Numbered from the stretch's first letter, positions 1 through 5,583 are shown. The stretch: DNA of 8,094 bases from Archaeoglobus sp. (GCA_003978865.1 QNXS01000015.1:1-8094); one strand, 5' to 3'. Translations and numbers: made by a program. The notes: generated by a model from the sequence alone, not told the origin.

Positions 1-35
1 TAATCCAACTATCAAAAACTAACAAACAAAGTAAT

Positions 36-47
36 AAAAAACAAAAA
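36..47 (-). terminator. Oligo-T terminator after the ferredoxin gene
   Basis: Read on the minus strand this is TTTTTGTTTTTT, starting 5 nt past the ferredoxin stop codon. Archaeal RNA polymerase terminates at T-rich tracts without needing a stem-loop, so this is a plausible end for the ferredoxin transcript. No hairpin is visible. The remaining bases to the window edge (1-35) show no gene. Confidence 0.55.
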
Positions 48-52
48 GAGTG

Positions 53-241
53 TCAACATTCATCATGCTGAATTGCCCCGTTGGGGCAACTTTCAACACA
101 AGAGCAGCAAACCGAACAATTTTCTATATTCACAGGAACGGCTTTCCCCTCATCATTCAACTCGTAAACATCTTCTGGGCAAACAGAAATACACTCTCCA
201 CATCCATCGCACTTGTCGTGATCAACAACTATATTTACCAC
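53..241 (-). CDS. 2[4Fe-4S] ferredoxin next to dsrABD
   Basis: Small cytoplasmic electron carrier of 62 residues. Two full bacterial-type cluster motifs are visible: CDGCGECISVCP near residues 11-22 and CSVCCSCVESCP near 44-55, each of the form CxxCxxCxxxCP, so two [4Fe-4S] clusters are expected. I chose the GTG at 239-241 as start because it lies 6 nt after the Shine-Dalgarno GGAGGTG (248-254) and gives a protein of normal ferredoxin length, beginning MVNIVVDHDKC. An upstream ATG at 320-322 would add 27 hydrophobic, low-complexity residues and would run through the promoter and T tracts, so it is unlikely. A GTG at 248-250 is another possibility, but it overlaps the ribosome binding site. 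The gene follows dsrD, with its own TATA box between them. Delivery of electrons to DsrAB is inferred from position only. The extra Cys in the second motif (CSVCCSC) is a small oddity. Confidence 0.93.
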   Translation of the reverse strand: MVNIVVDHDKCDGCGECISVCPEDVYELNDEGKAVPVNIENCSVCCSCVESCPNGAIQHDEC

Positions 242-247
242 ACGTAC

Positions 248-254
248 CACCTCC
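248..254 (-). promoter_or_regulatory. Shine-Dalgarno site of the ferredoxin gene
   Basis: GGAGGTG on the minus strand, 6 nt before the GTG codon at 239-241. It decides the start of the ferredoxin, because no ATG is near and the upstream in-frame ATG has no such site. Confidence 0.75.
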
Positions 255-292
255 AAAAAAAAGCAAAACCAAACCAAATTTAAACTTTTTGG

Positions 293-306
293 TTTATAAA
301 TTTCGA
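293..306 (-). promoter_or_regulatory. BRE/TATA promoter of the ferredoxin gene
   Basis: The minus strand reads CGAAATTTATAAAC here: a TTTATAAA box (293-300) with a purine/A-rich BRE-like CGAAA directly upstream. Transcription would start about 25 nt downstream, giving a leader of roughly 25-30 nt that contains the GGAGGTG site. This suggests that the ferredoxin can be transcribed independently of dsrABD. Confidence 0.6.
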
Positions 307-328
307 AAAAACGAAAAAACAAAAAAAA
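306..328 (-). terminator. Triple oligo-T tract after dsrD
   Basis: Three T runs (T8, T6, T6) are read on the minus strand, starting 7 nt past the dsrD stop codon. Two of the runs lie in a perfect tandem unit (CGTTTTTT twice, 304-319). This fits an archaeal intrinsic terminator. It abuts the BRE of the ferredoxin promoter, so termination of dsrABD and initiation of the ferredoxin are packed into about 40 bp. Confidence 0.6.
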
Positions 329-335
329 GGTTTAA

Positions 336-575
336 TTAACCCTCAGCCCTCTTTTTCTCGTACTCCTCAACATACCTTGGTGTAGCATAGTACGTCGTTG
401 AGCCGGAAGACCAGTATGTGGCTTTTCCCTCGTCAATTAAATCCATGACTATTTTCTGCACAACTTTTTTGTTCATTCTGAGAATTTTTGCCAAGTCTTT
501 GATTTTCCAAGTCTTCTGGTCAAGCTTTTCGAGAACTTTCTGCTTCTCTTCCTCTGTATACGTGATTTCGGCCAT
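336..575 (-). CDS. dsrD: DsrD, dissimilatory sulfite reductase-associated winged-helix protein
   Basis: DsrD is a small cytoplasmic protein encoded directly after dsrAB in sulfate and sulfite reducers. It has a winged-helix fold and has been reported as an allosteric activator of DsrAB rather than a DNA-binding regulator. The 79-residue product matches the usual length of about 78. It begins MAEITYTEEEKQKVLEKL and carries a predicted helix-turn-helix region (about residues 25-50, KDLAKILRMNKKVVQKIV), then the aromatic segment ATYWSSGSTTYYATPRY (about 52-68) typical of the family wing. The ATG at 573-575 is supported by GGTGAG at 580-585, four nt upstream. Only 43 bp separate it from the dsrB stop, consistent with one dsrABD transcript. 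A TATA-like stretch in that gap could give an extra start. The many Lys and Glu residues fit a thermophile. Confidence 0.93.
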   Translation of the reverse strand: MAEITYTEEEKQKVLEKLDQKTWKIKDLAKILRMNKKVVQKIVMDLIDEGKATYWSSGSTTYYATPRYVEEYEKKRAEG

Positions 576-579
576 TCAA

Positions 580-585
580 CTCACC
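580..585 (-). promoter_or_regulatory. Shine-Dalgarno site of dsrD
   Basis: GGTGAG on the minus strand, four nt before the dsrD ATG. It fits the archaeal 16S rRNA 3' end and supports the chosen start. Confidence 0.6.
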
Positions 586-618
586 ACAGTAATCTCTGTC
601 CTCTGTATATATAACTCT

Positions 619-1731
619 TTACCACCTGAACTGTGTTCCAACTCTGTAGGAAGCATACATGAACGGTGGCACTCTGAAGTCATCAATTAAATGCCATGAA
701 AACTCAAGTCCAGCAAGGTCAAAGAATCTTTCCCAACCTATTCTTTCTATGAACTCAACCATTCTCTCGTGCTTCTTAGCGTTGTTTGCCCATGCCAAGA
801 ATATCTTTTTAACTGCTTCAACAACACTTGGCCATCTTGGTGGTTCGTTTGGTAACCATGGAACAACAACTTTCGACAGTTCTGGTGGATGCCTTGCATC
901 TGAAACCTTACCGGCACAAAGTATTGCAGCTCCATCGTTCTCTGGATCGAAGAGTGGCATACCGGGGCACATTGTGTAACAGTTACCGCAGAACATGCAC
1001 TTCTCGCCATCAACTTCAAGAGTCTTCTCCTTTGCTTTAACCTTTATTGCAGCATTGGGGCAAGAAGCCGCTGTAGTTGGCAGTTCACACATTCTTCTAA
1101 CAGCATCATCATCAACAAGCGGTGGAGTTCTGTGGATACCTACTATTGATATATCTGATGCGTGAACAGCTCCACACATGTTTGCACAGCATGCAAGGCT
1201 TATTCTGCACAGTGCTGGTAGCTTCATTTCAACAAAGTATTCGTAGAGCTCATCCATTACTGCCTTGACTATACCTGATGCATCGATAGCTGGCGTGTGG
1301 CAGTGTACCCATCCCTGTGTGTGTATTATGTTTGAAAGCCCGTACTTACCACTTGTAGCATCCCAAGTACCTCCACACGGGAAGCCAGTCTTCTCCTCTA
1401 CCTCTTTTATTAGGTCGTCAATCTTGCTCTCATCGGTGAGTATAAACTCGACGTTATGTCTGCTCGTCCATCTAAGGTAACCGTCACAGTACTTGTCTGC
1501 TATATCGCACAGATCTCTTACAGTGTAGATACTTATCAACCTCGGAGTACCAAATCTAACAACATATACCGTATCTCCACTTTCAGCCACTCTCTTTATA
1601 ACACCCGGTCTTATAACTTCGTGATATGCCCACTTCCCGTAGTTTTTCTTAAGCACAGGGTGCATTAGATCCTTGAAGTACGGAGGACCAAAATCAGTCT
1701 TCCACCAGGGGGGTTTCTCCTTCTGCTGCAT
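619..1731 (-). CDS. dsrB: Dissimilatory sulfite reductase beta subunit
   Basis: DsrB pairs with DsrA in an alpha2-beta2 siroheme enzyme of the cytoplasm. The enzyme reduces sulfite to the sulfide level, in vivo together with DsrC. The 370-residue length is normal for the family (about 360-380). Likely siroheme-[4Fe-4S] ligands are C144 (in GWVHC) and C181, C182 and C186 (in LACCANMC), the beta-subunit pattern. A ferredoxin-type insert follows: C224 in SCPNAAI, then C245, C248, C251 and C255 in CMFCGNCYTMCPG. In sulfite reductases such a domain passes electrons to the siroheme. The C-terminal part is rich in Trp and Phe (residues 325-370). The ATG at 1729-1731 abuts the dsrA stop (TAAATG), and its Shine-Dalgarno lies inside dsrA, so A and B are almost certainly co-transcribed and translationally coupled. 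No broken motif is seen. Confidence 0.98.
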   Translation of the reverse strand: MQQKEKPPWWKTDFGPPYFKDLMHPVLKKNYGKWAYHEVIRPGVIKRVAESGDTVYVVRFGTPRLISIYTVRDLCDIADKYCDGYLRWTSRHNVEFILTDESKIDDLIKEVEEKTGFPCGGTWDATSGKYGLSNIIHTQGWVHCHTPAIDASGIVKAVMDELYEYFVEMKLPALCRISLACCANMCGAVHASDISIVGIHRTPPLVDDDAVRRMCELPTTAASCPNAAIKVKAKEKTLEVDGEKCMFCGNCYTMCPGMPLFDPENDGAAILCAGKVSDARHPPELSKVVVPWLPNEPPRWPSVVEAVKKIFLAWANNAKKHERMVEFIERIGWERFFDLAGLEFSWHLIDDFRVPPFMYASYRVGTQFRW

Positions 1732-3027
1732 TTATATCTCCTCCTCCTCACGGTCTAAACTCTTAAACCTCATACCCCTCTTCTCAAGTTCTTCAACAAT
1801 CTTCGATGGTCTGAGCTCCTTCTTCTCGAAGTACATAAACGGATTCGTTCTCGGGTGCTTGATCATTCTGACATCAGCCTTCTCTCCAATAACTCTCAGG
1901 AACTGACCCATACCTTTTCTCCAGAGGAATTCACCGATTCTCTCTCTAAACTTACCTTCGTCGTCCCACCACTCCCAGAGGGGCTCAACGATCTCCTTAA
2001 TTCTTTCAAACAGTTTGTCAGCGGGTATGAATGGAATAGCAACCCATCCAATTATTGCACCCTCTACACACGGTGCTTTTGCACCAATACATATCGTTGC
2101 TCCCCTAACCTTACCGGGTTTGAGAGCTTTGGGCATCTTGTTTATACAGTGCATGCACCTGACACAGTTCCTGTTGTCAATTTCCAAGCTCTTGCGGTTC
2201 TCATCCCAAGTCATACACTTTGTTGGGCAGAGATCAACAACCTCCTTCTGAATGTCCATAAACTTTGCATACTCCTTCACAGCATCTCTGTCTATCTGTA
2301 TATCATCCTTCCAAGTTCCGATAATTGCAAAGTCTGACCTTGCCTTCGCAGCAACACAGTCATTCGGGCATCCAGATAACTTGAACTTGAACTTGTAGGG
2401 CCACATTGGCCTGTGAAGTTCGTTCTGGTACTCCATGGTCAAATCATAGCAGAGTTGAAGCGTGTCATAGCATGCAAATTCACAGAGAGCAGGACCCATG
2501 CACGCTGAAGGTGTTCTTAAGTCTGAACCGGAACCACCGATATCAAACGGTGGATCCATCTGCATCATTTCTTCAAACATTGGCTGCAAGTATTCACTTC
2601 TTGTTCCAAGAAGGACGAAATCACCAGTTGAACCGTGCATGTTTAAAAGACCACTACCCCACTTCTCCCATACATCCATAAACTGCCTAAGTGCCTTTGT
2701 TGTGTAGAACCATCCCGCTGGCTGGTTAACTCGTATTGTGTGGAAGTGGTGCACTTCAGGCAGTTCTTCTCCAAGGTCTGAATATCTACCTATAACTCCA
2801 CCGCCGTAACCAACAACTGAAACTATACCACCATGTTTCCAGTGGGTTTTCTTGTCTTTATAGCTTCTTTCAAGCTGTTTGAGAAGAGCCTTTGCACAAC
2901 CGGGCATTTTTACTTCTTTGCCTTCTGCAATTGCTTTTTCTTGTAGTTCTGCGGTTTTTCTAATCTCTTTTACAAAACTGGGCCAAGGCCCGTCGGGAAT
3001 CTGGTCAAGCAAAGGTGTTTCTGACAA
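1732..3027 (-). CDS. dsrA: Dissimilatory sulfite reductase alpha subunit
   Basis: DsrA is the alpha subunit of the siroheme sulfite reductase used in sulfate or sulfite respiration. The product has 431 residues, slightly over the usual 400-440 midpoint. The cluster/siroheme signature is complete: C176 and C182 (SACMGPALC, CX5C) and C220 and C224 (LSGCPNDC, CX3C). A ferredoxin-like insert is present, with C267 (LCPTKC) and C288, C291 and C294 (NCVRCMHC), enough for one [4Fe-4S] cluster; the fourth position of the second motif is Met (KMP). The start codon is TTG (3025-3027), chosen because it sits three nt after GGAGGTGAG (3031-3039) and gives the family-like N terminus MSETPLLDQIPDGPWPSFVK. 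No ATG lies nearby in frame. The C terminus ends in four Glu codons that double as the dsrB ribosome binding site. The gene heads dsrABD and is divergent from the siroheme pathway gene at 3245. Confidence 0.98.
   Translation of the reverse strand: MSETPLLDQIPDGPWPSFVKEIRKTAELQEKAIAEGKEVKMPGCAKALLKQLERSYKDKKTHWKHGGIVSVVGYGGGVIGRYSDLGEELPEVHHFHTIRVNQPAGWFYTTKALRQFMDVWEKWGSGLLNMHGSTGDFVLLGTRSEYLQPMFEEMMQMDPPFDIGGSGSDLRTPSACMGPALCEFACYDTLQLCYDLTMEYQNELHRPMWPYKFKFKLSGCPNDCVAAKARSDFAIIGTWKDDIQIDRDAVKEYAKFMDIQKEVVDLCPTKCMTWDENRKSLEIDNRNCVRCMHCINKMPKALKPGKVRGATICIGAKAPCVEGAIIGWVAIPFIPADKLFERIKEIVEPLWEWWDDEGKFRERIGEFLWRKGMGQFLRVIGEKADVRMIKHPRTNPFMYFEKKELRPSKIVEELEKRGMRFKSLDREEEEI
1738..1749 (-). promoter_or_regulatory. 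dsrB Shine-Dalgarno embedded in the dsrA C-terminal codons
   Basis: The minus strand reads GAGGAGGAGGAG, encoding the last four Glu of DsrA and lying six nt before the dsrB ATG. The stop and start codons are directly adjacent, so ribosomes ending dsrA can restart on dsrB, favouring balanced subunit synthesis. Confidence 0.75.
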
Positions 3028-3030
3028 ATT

Positions 3031-3039
3031 CTCACCTCC
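3031..3039 (-). promoter_or_regulatory. Strong Shine-Dalgarno of dsrA, sets a TTG start
   Basis: GGAGGTGAG on the minus strand, three nt before TTG at 3025-3027 (five nt if only GGAGGTG is counted). It is the main evidence that this rare start codon is the true one. Confidence 0.8.
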
Positions 3040-3064
3040 GTTTAAAACTCAGGATAGTTTTAGA

Positions 3065-3080
3065 ATATATAAGCCTTTCG
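3065..3080 (-). promoter_or_regulatory. BRE/TATA promoter of dsrABD
   Basis: The minus strand reads CGAAAGGCTTATATAT: BRE-like CGAAAGG (3074-3080) followed by TTATATAT (3065-3072). Transcription is expected about 25 nt downstream, near 3043, giving a leader of about 16 nt that holds the GGAGGTGAG site. Sequence and spacing are close to the archaeal consensus. Confidence 0.75.
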
Positions 3081-3155
3081 AAGTTTGTCCGCCGTTATTT
3101 GCCGATATCAGATTACCAAAACTATTAGAATTCGAAGAAAATTTATTAAACCCAT

Positions 3156-3167
3156 ACTTTCCAAAGT
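3156..3167. repeat. Short perfect dyad in the dsrA-sumT divergent region
   Basis: ACTTTCCAAAGT is a 5-bp inverted repeat around a 2-bp centre. It is flanked by an outer pair AACCCA (3149-3154) and TGGGTT (3181-3186). It lies between the two outward-facing genes, 84 bp upstream of the dsrA TATA box and 78 bp before the sumT start. It could be an operator, but dyads this short arise by chance in A+T-rich DNA. Confidence 0.3.
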
Positions 3168-3202
3168 TTAAAAAATTATGTGGGTTAATCATTAGAATTT
3201 GC

Positions 3203-3221
3203 CAACCGGGGAAAATAAATA
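3203..3221 (+). promoter_or_regulatory. Candidate promoter of sumT
   Basis: A purine stretch CCGGGGAAAATAAATAC precedes the gene, with an AAATAAATA box about 29 nt before the ATG. That spacing implies a very short leader, which sits poorly with the GGAG at 3235-3238. A rival box, TTTATTAA at 3142-3149 preceded by CGAAGAAAA, would give a leader of about 75 nt. I cannot decide between them. Confidence 0.35.
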
Positions 3222-3234
3222 CCCATCAAAATTT

Positions 3235-3238
3235 GGAG
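3235..3238 (+). promoter_or_regulatory. Shine-Dalgarno site of sumT
   Basis: GGAG (within GGAGAG) lies six nt before the ATG at 3245. It supports this start over the long open frame that continues upstream as far as 2879. Confidence 0.5.
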
Positions 3239-3244
3239 AGTCGG

Positions 3245-3970
3245 ATGAAGAAGCTTGGGAAGGTATACATTGTTGGAGCAGGTCCGGGAGATCCAGAGTT
3301 GATGACTGTAAAAGCGATGAGATTGATCGAGGAGGCAGACATAATACTTTACGATAAGCTTGTTGGAAATCAGATAGTCTCGCTAATTAAAAAGCTGGGC
3401 AAGAATGCGGTGTATGTAGGCAAAAACAGTGGAGATAAAGGTATGAACAGACAGAGAGAAATAAATGAAATGATGAAAAATTTTGCTCTGTCTGGAAAGG
3501 TTGTTGTTAGACTGAAGGGGGGAGACCCGTTTATTTTTGGAAGAGGCGGGATAGAAGCTGAGTTTCTTGTAAAAGAAGGGATACCCTTCGAGATAGTTCC
3601 CGGTGTTAGCAGTATAAATTCCGTCCCAGCCTGTGCTGGGATTCCTCTAACCCACCCTAAGCTCTCGTCCTCGATCCTTATAGTTACGGGAAGAGATGAC
3701 GTGGAAGAGTGGAAAAATGCACCACTTAGTGGAACCATAGTTATACTTATGGGAAGGGATACGCTCAAAAATATATGTGAGAATTTAATAAAAGCTGGCA
3801 GAGATCCCAGCACTCCGGTTGCTGTTGTTGAGAACGGCACAACCCCCAATCAAAAAGTGATTACTGGGATTCTAAGAGATATAGCTGAGAAAGCAAGAAA
3901 CGTGAGGGGACCAGTAATAGTAGTGGTCGGAAATGTTGTAAAGATCAGAGAGAATCTCGGCTTCGAATAA
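3245..3970 (+). CDS. Uroporphyrinogen-III C-methyltransferase (SUMT)
   Basis: Transfers two methyl groups from S-adenosylmethionine to uroporphyrinogen III at C2 and C7, giving precorrin-2, the branch-point precursor of siroheme (and of cobalamin and F430-type tetrapyrroles). The 241 residues match the single-domain SUMT length. Family signatures are clear: VGAGPGDPELMTVKA (about 9-24), VVRLKGGDPFIFGRGG (about 87-102), VPGVSS (118-123) and GIPLTH (132-137). No CysG-type dehydrogenase/chelatase domain is attached, so precorrin-2 oxidation and iron insertion must be done by other proteins. The frame is open 366 nt upstream, but family similarity begins only at the ATG at 3245, which has a GGAG before it. 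Its divergent placement from dsrA implies a main job in supplying siroheme to DsrAB. It could be named cobA or sumT; the symbol is left blank because usage differs. Confidence 0.95.
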   Translation: MKKLGKVYIVGAGPGDPELMTVKAMRLIEEADIILYDKLVGNQIVSLIKKLGKNAVYVGKNSGDKGMNRQREINEMMKNFALSGKVVVRLKGGDPFIFGRGGIEAEFLVKEGIPFEIVPGVSSINSVPACAGIPLTHPKLSSSILIVTGRDDVEEWKNAPLSGTIVILMGRDTLKNICENLIKAGRDPSTPVAVVENGTTPNQKVITGILRDIAEKARNVRGPVIVVVGNVVKIRENLGFE

Positions 3971-4007
3971 AAACATGTAACAAGATTTCTACACGGAATC
4001 AGGGTAG

Positions 4008-4020
4008 TTTGTTTTATTTA
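4008..4020 (+). terminator. T-rich tract after sumT
   Basis: A T-rich stretch (GTTTGTTTTATTT) about 40 nt past the sumT stop is a plausible but weak archaeal termination site. No stem-loop is evident. Confidence 0.35.
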
Positions 4021-4041
4021 TAATCTATAAACATTGGTATG

Positions 4042-4057
4042 TATATATAAATATTTC
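4042..4057. promoter_or_regulatory. Orphan TATA-like element in a convergent gap
   Basis: TATATATAAATATTTC lies between two converging genes, where no promoter is needed. On the minus strand it reads GAAATATTTATATATA, a BRE-like GAAA followed by a near-consensus TATA box. That would start transcription near 4020, antisense to the sumT 3' end. Read on the plus strand it would start near 4070, towards the 3' end of the UPF0200/0201 gene. A+T richness alone could produce it. Confidence 0.3.
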
Positions 4058-4060
4058 AAA

Positions 4061-4072
4061 ACGTTTAAACGT
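4061..4072. repeat. 12-bp perfect palindrome
   Basis: ACGTTTAAACGT is a perfect 12-bp palindrome next to the orphan TATA-like element. It may be a protein-binding dyad; nothing in the sequence says which protein. Confidence 0.35.
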
Positions 4073-4111
4073 CATCTGTCGTAATTTTGTAGACTAAATA
4101 TCCTGTATCAG

Positions 4112-4119
4112 CAAAAAAT
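4112..4119 (-). terminator. Candidate terminator of the UPF0200/UPF0201 gene
   Basis: On the minus strand a T6 run (GATTTTTTG) occurs about 20 nt past the stop codon, preceded by the T-rich AATTTTATAATT. It is a plausible oligo-T terminator, short and without a hairpin. Confidence 0.35.
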
Positions 4120-4138
4120 CAAATTATAAAATTGGATA

Positions 4139-5107
4139 TTACTCCTCCCAGAGGTTTACTTCTTTAATTGGTTTTCCATTTCTTGTTTCAGGAGTAAGCC
4201 AGTCTATAAACTTCTCAAAGGAAACTCCATAAGCCCTGAAAGTTACTACTATTGGAGAAAGAACCGTATTTTCCTCAGCAAAGTTAATCCTCGAAACAGT
4301 TGCTGCTTGCTTGTTTATGAACACAGTTGATTCGTTTCCTTTCCAACCTTTTCTTAACTCTGTTCTTGCAGTATCAAGTATTCTCTGCATCCTCAGAAGC
4401 TCCCTGAACTTTTCAAGGTTATCGGTTTTTCCTCTTAAAGTACTTCTCTCTTTACTGTACTTTAATTCTATTCCCGGGAAAAGATTTTCCACAGCTTTTT
4501 TTACTTTTTCGATATCTTCAGTTGGATTCACTTTCACCTCCACTTCCGCTTCAACACCCTTGGTAAATGCCCTGAGTATTTCCCTTATTTTCTCTTTAAA
4601 ATCATCTAAATCTGAAGTATTCTCAACAGTTAGGTTTGCTTTATTCATTGCATCAAGCATACCCCAAGCTATCTCTCTTTCATCTCTTCTCTTCAAGTCT
4701 TCTACAGTTCTTATGCTTAGATCATCATCTCTTTGCCTGTTTTTCAGTCTCTCAAACCTCAACTCGAGTGGACACTCAATAGCTACCAAAACAAAATCAT
4801 CACCAAATGTTTTCTTAAACCTATCAACTTCAGCTAAGCCCCTTATACCATCTACAACTATAACATCAGCATTCTTTTCCCTTATTCTCTTTATGCATCT
4901 TTTGGCTATTGCATCCATACCTTCCATCTTTCTGAGCTCATTGGCAACTTTTCCAGCATTCTCGTCAGTTAAAGGTAAACCTCTCTTTTCTACTTCTTCC
5001 CTTACAACATCACCCATAACGACAACCGGTATACCCATCTCTCTTGCAACCGATGATGCTGTGCTTTTACCGCTTAGAGGTAAACCCACAAATGCTATTA
5101 TTTTCAT
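4139..5107 (-). CDS. UPF0200/UPF0201 fusion: P-loop kinase-like plus L5-like domain
   Basis: A two-domain archaeal protein of 322 residues. Residues 1-180 form a nucleotide kinase-like (dephospho-CoA/adenylate kinase fold) UPF0200 domain: Walker A GLPLSGKST at 8-16, a D33 region (MGDVVREE), a Walker B-like VIVVDGIRG at 82-90, and an Arg-rich lid at about 117-143 (RFERLKNRQR to KRRDERE). Residues 185-320 match the UPF0201 family, whose solved members resemble ribosomal protein L5 and are suspected RNA binders (ELRKGWKGNESTVFINKQAA at 250-269). Substrate and role are unknown to me; an ATP-dependent step acting on RNA or ribosomes is only an inference. In some archaea the two families are separate genes; here they are fused, as I recall for Archaeoglobus. 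No Shine-Dalgarno precedes the ATG, so a leaderless mRNA is likely. The gene is divergent from nac. Confidence 0.88.
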   Translation of the reverse strand: MKIIAFVGLPLSGKSTASSVAREMGIPVVVMGDVVREEVEKRGLPLTDENAGKVANELRKMEGMDAIAKRCIKRIREKNADVIVVDGIRGLAEVDRFKKTFGDDFVLVAIECPLELRFERLKNRQRDDDLSIRTVEDLKRRDEREIAWGMLDAMNKANLTVENTSDLDDFKEKIREILRAFTKGVEAEVEVKVNPTEDIEKVKKAVENLFPGIELKYSKERSTLRGKTDNLEKFRELLRMQRILDTARTELRKGWKGNESTVFINKQAATVSRINFAEENTVLSPIVVTFRAYGVSFEKFIDWLTPETRNGKPIKEVNLWEE

Positions 5108-5125
5108 GTTATTGCTTGTTGGTGA

Positions 5126-5137
5126 TATGAAATATTA
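5126..5137. promoter_or_regulatory. Shared A/T box in the kinase-nac divergent gap
   Basis: The 101-bp gap between the divergent genes has one TATA-like patch, ATGAAATATTAG. On the minus strand (CTAATATTTCAT) it is centred about 25 nt before the kinase ATG, fitting a leaderless mRNA. On the plus strand it would give nac a leader of about 50 nt. Both matches are weak. The rest of the gap (5140-5200) is A-rich with no clear box. Confidence 0.3.
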
Positions 5138-5208
5138 GCATTATCGTAGTTTGAAAACAGAAGCAATCAAACCAAAAACAAAAATAGTCGAACAAGAAAG
5201 TAGGATGT

Positions 5209-5538
5209 ATGTTTCCAACGAACCCAAACCAGCTTAAAAAAATGATGAAGCAGATGGGAATAGATATTGAGGAAGTTCCAGCAGTTGAAGTGATAATAAG
5301 AACAAAGAGTGAGGAGTACATTTTCAGGAATCCAAGCGTAACAAAGATGAGTGCGCGGGGAGTTGAGACTTTTCAGATAACTGGAAGCTACGATGTTGTA
5401 GAAAAAGTAGATATAAGCGAAGAGGACGTGGAGCTGATAGCAGAACAGGCAGGTGTTAGCAGAGACGAGGCAAGAAAAGCACTTGAAGAGGCTAAGGGAG
5501 ATCTTGCTGAAGCTCTAATGAAGTTGCAACAACCCTGA
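5209..5538 (+). CDS. nac: Nascent polypeptide-associated complex protein (archaeal alpha-NAC)
   Basis: Ribosome-associated chaperone that contacts nascent chains near the exit tunnel. In archaea it forms a homodimer, since no beta subunit exists. The 109 residues match archaeal NAC length. The start MFPTNPNQLKKMMKQMGIDI is typical. The NAC domain spans about residues 28-68 with the core NPSVTKMSARGVETFQITG (41-59). The C-terminal UBA domain spans about 70-108 (ISEEDVELIAEQAGVSRDEA, then KALEEAKGDLAEALMKLQ). The ATG at 5209 is supported by the family N terminus; the preceding AGGATGT is too close to be a good ribosome binding site. It stands between the UPF0200/0201 gene (divergent) and trmI (same strand, 45 bp downstream), a translation-related setting. 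Confidence 0.96.
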   Translation: MFPTNPNQLKKMMKQMGIDIEEVPAVEVIIRTKSEEYIFRNPSVTKMSARGVETFQITGSYDVVEKVDISEEDVELIAEQAGVSRDEARKALEEAKGDLAEALMKLQQP

Positions 5539-5542
5539 CAGT

Positions 5543-5564
5543 TAAAATTTTAATATTTTAAAAT
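5543..5564 (+). promoter_or_regulatory. TATA region of trmI (leaderless arrangement)
   Basis: Two adjacent 10-bp A/T palindromes, TAAAATTTTA (5543-5552) and ATTTTAAAAT (5555-5564), fill the gap after nac. The second is centred about 24 nt before the trmI ATG, the spacing seen in leaderless archaeal genes, and no Shine-Dalgarno is present. The T runs may also end the nac transcript. Confidence 0.45.
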
Positions 5565-5583
5565 TACACATTATTACATTATT

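Noticed and set aside
242..322. N-terminal extension of the ferredoxin to the ATG at 320-322
   Set aside because: It is low-complexity and hydrophobic, covers the T tracts, TATA box and Shine-Dalgarno, and would be foreign to the ferredoxin family.
1738..1749. GAG repeat as a microsatellite
   Set aside because: It is explained as Glu codons of DsrA plus the dsrB ribosome binding site.
1855..2337. 160-codon plus-strand open frame
   Set aside because: It lies inside dsrA on the opposite strand, with no domain and no promoter or ribosome binding site.
2879..3244. Open frame upstream of and in frame with sumT
   Set aside because: It is antisense to the dsrA 5' end and promoter and has no SUMT similarity. 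The family starts at 3245.
3370..3849. 159-codon minus-strand open frame
   Set aside because: It lies wholly inside sumT on the opposite strand, with shadow-like composition.
4311..5138. 275-codon plus-strand open frame
   Set aside because: It is antisense to the well-supported UPF0200/UPF0201 gene, is Ser/Phe/Leu-rich as expected for a shadow frame, and has no recognisable domain.
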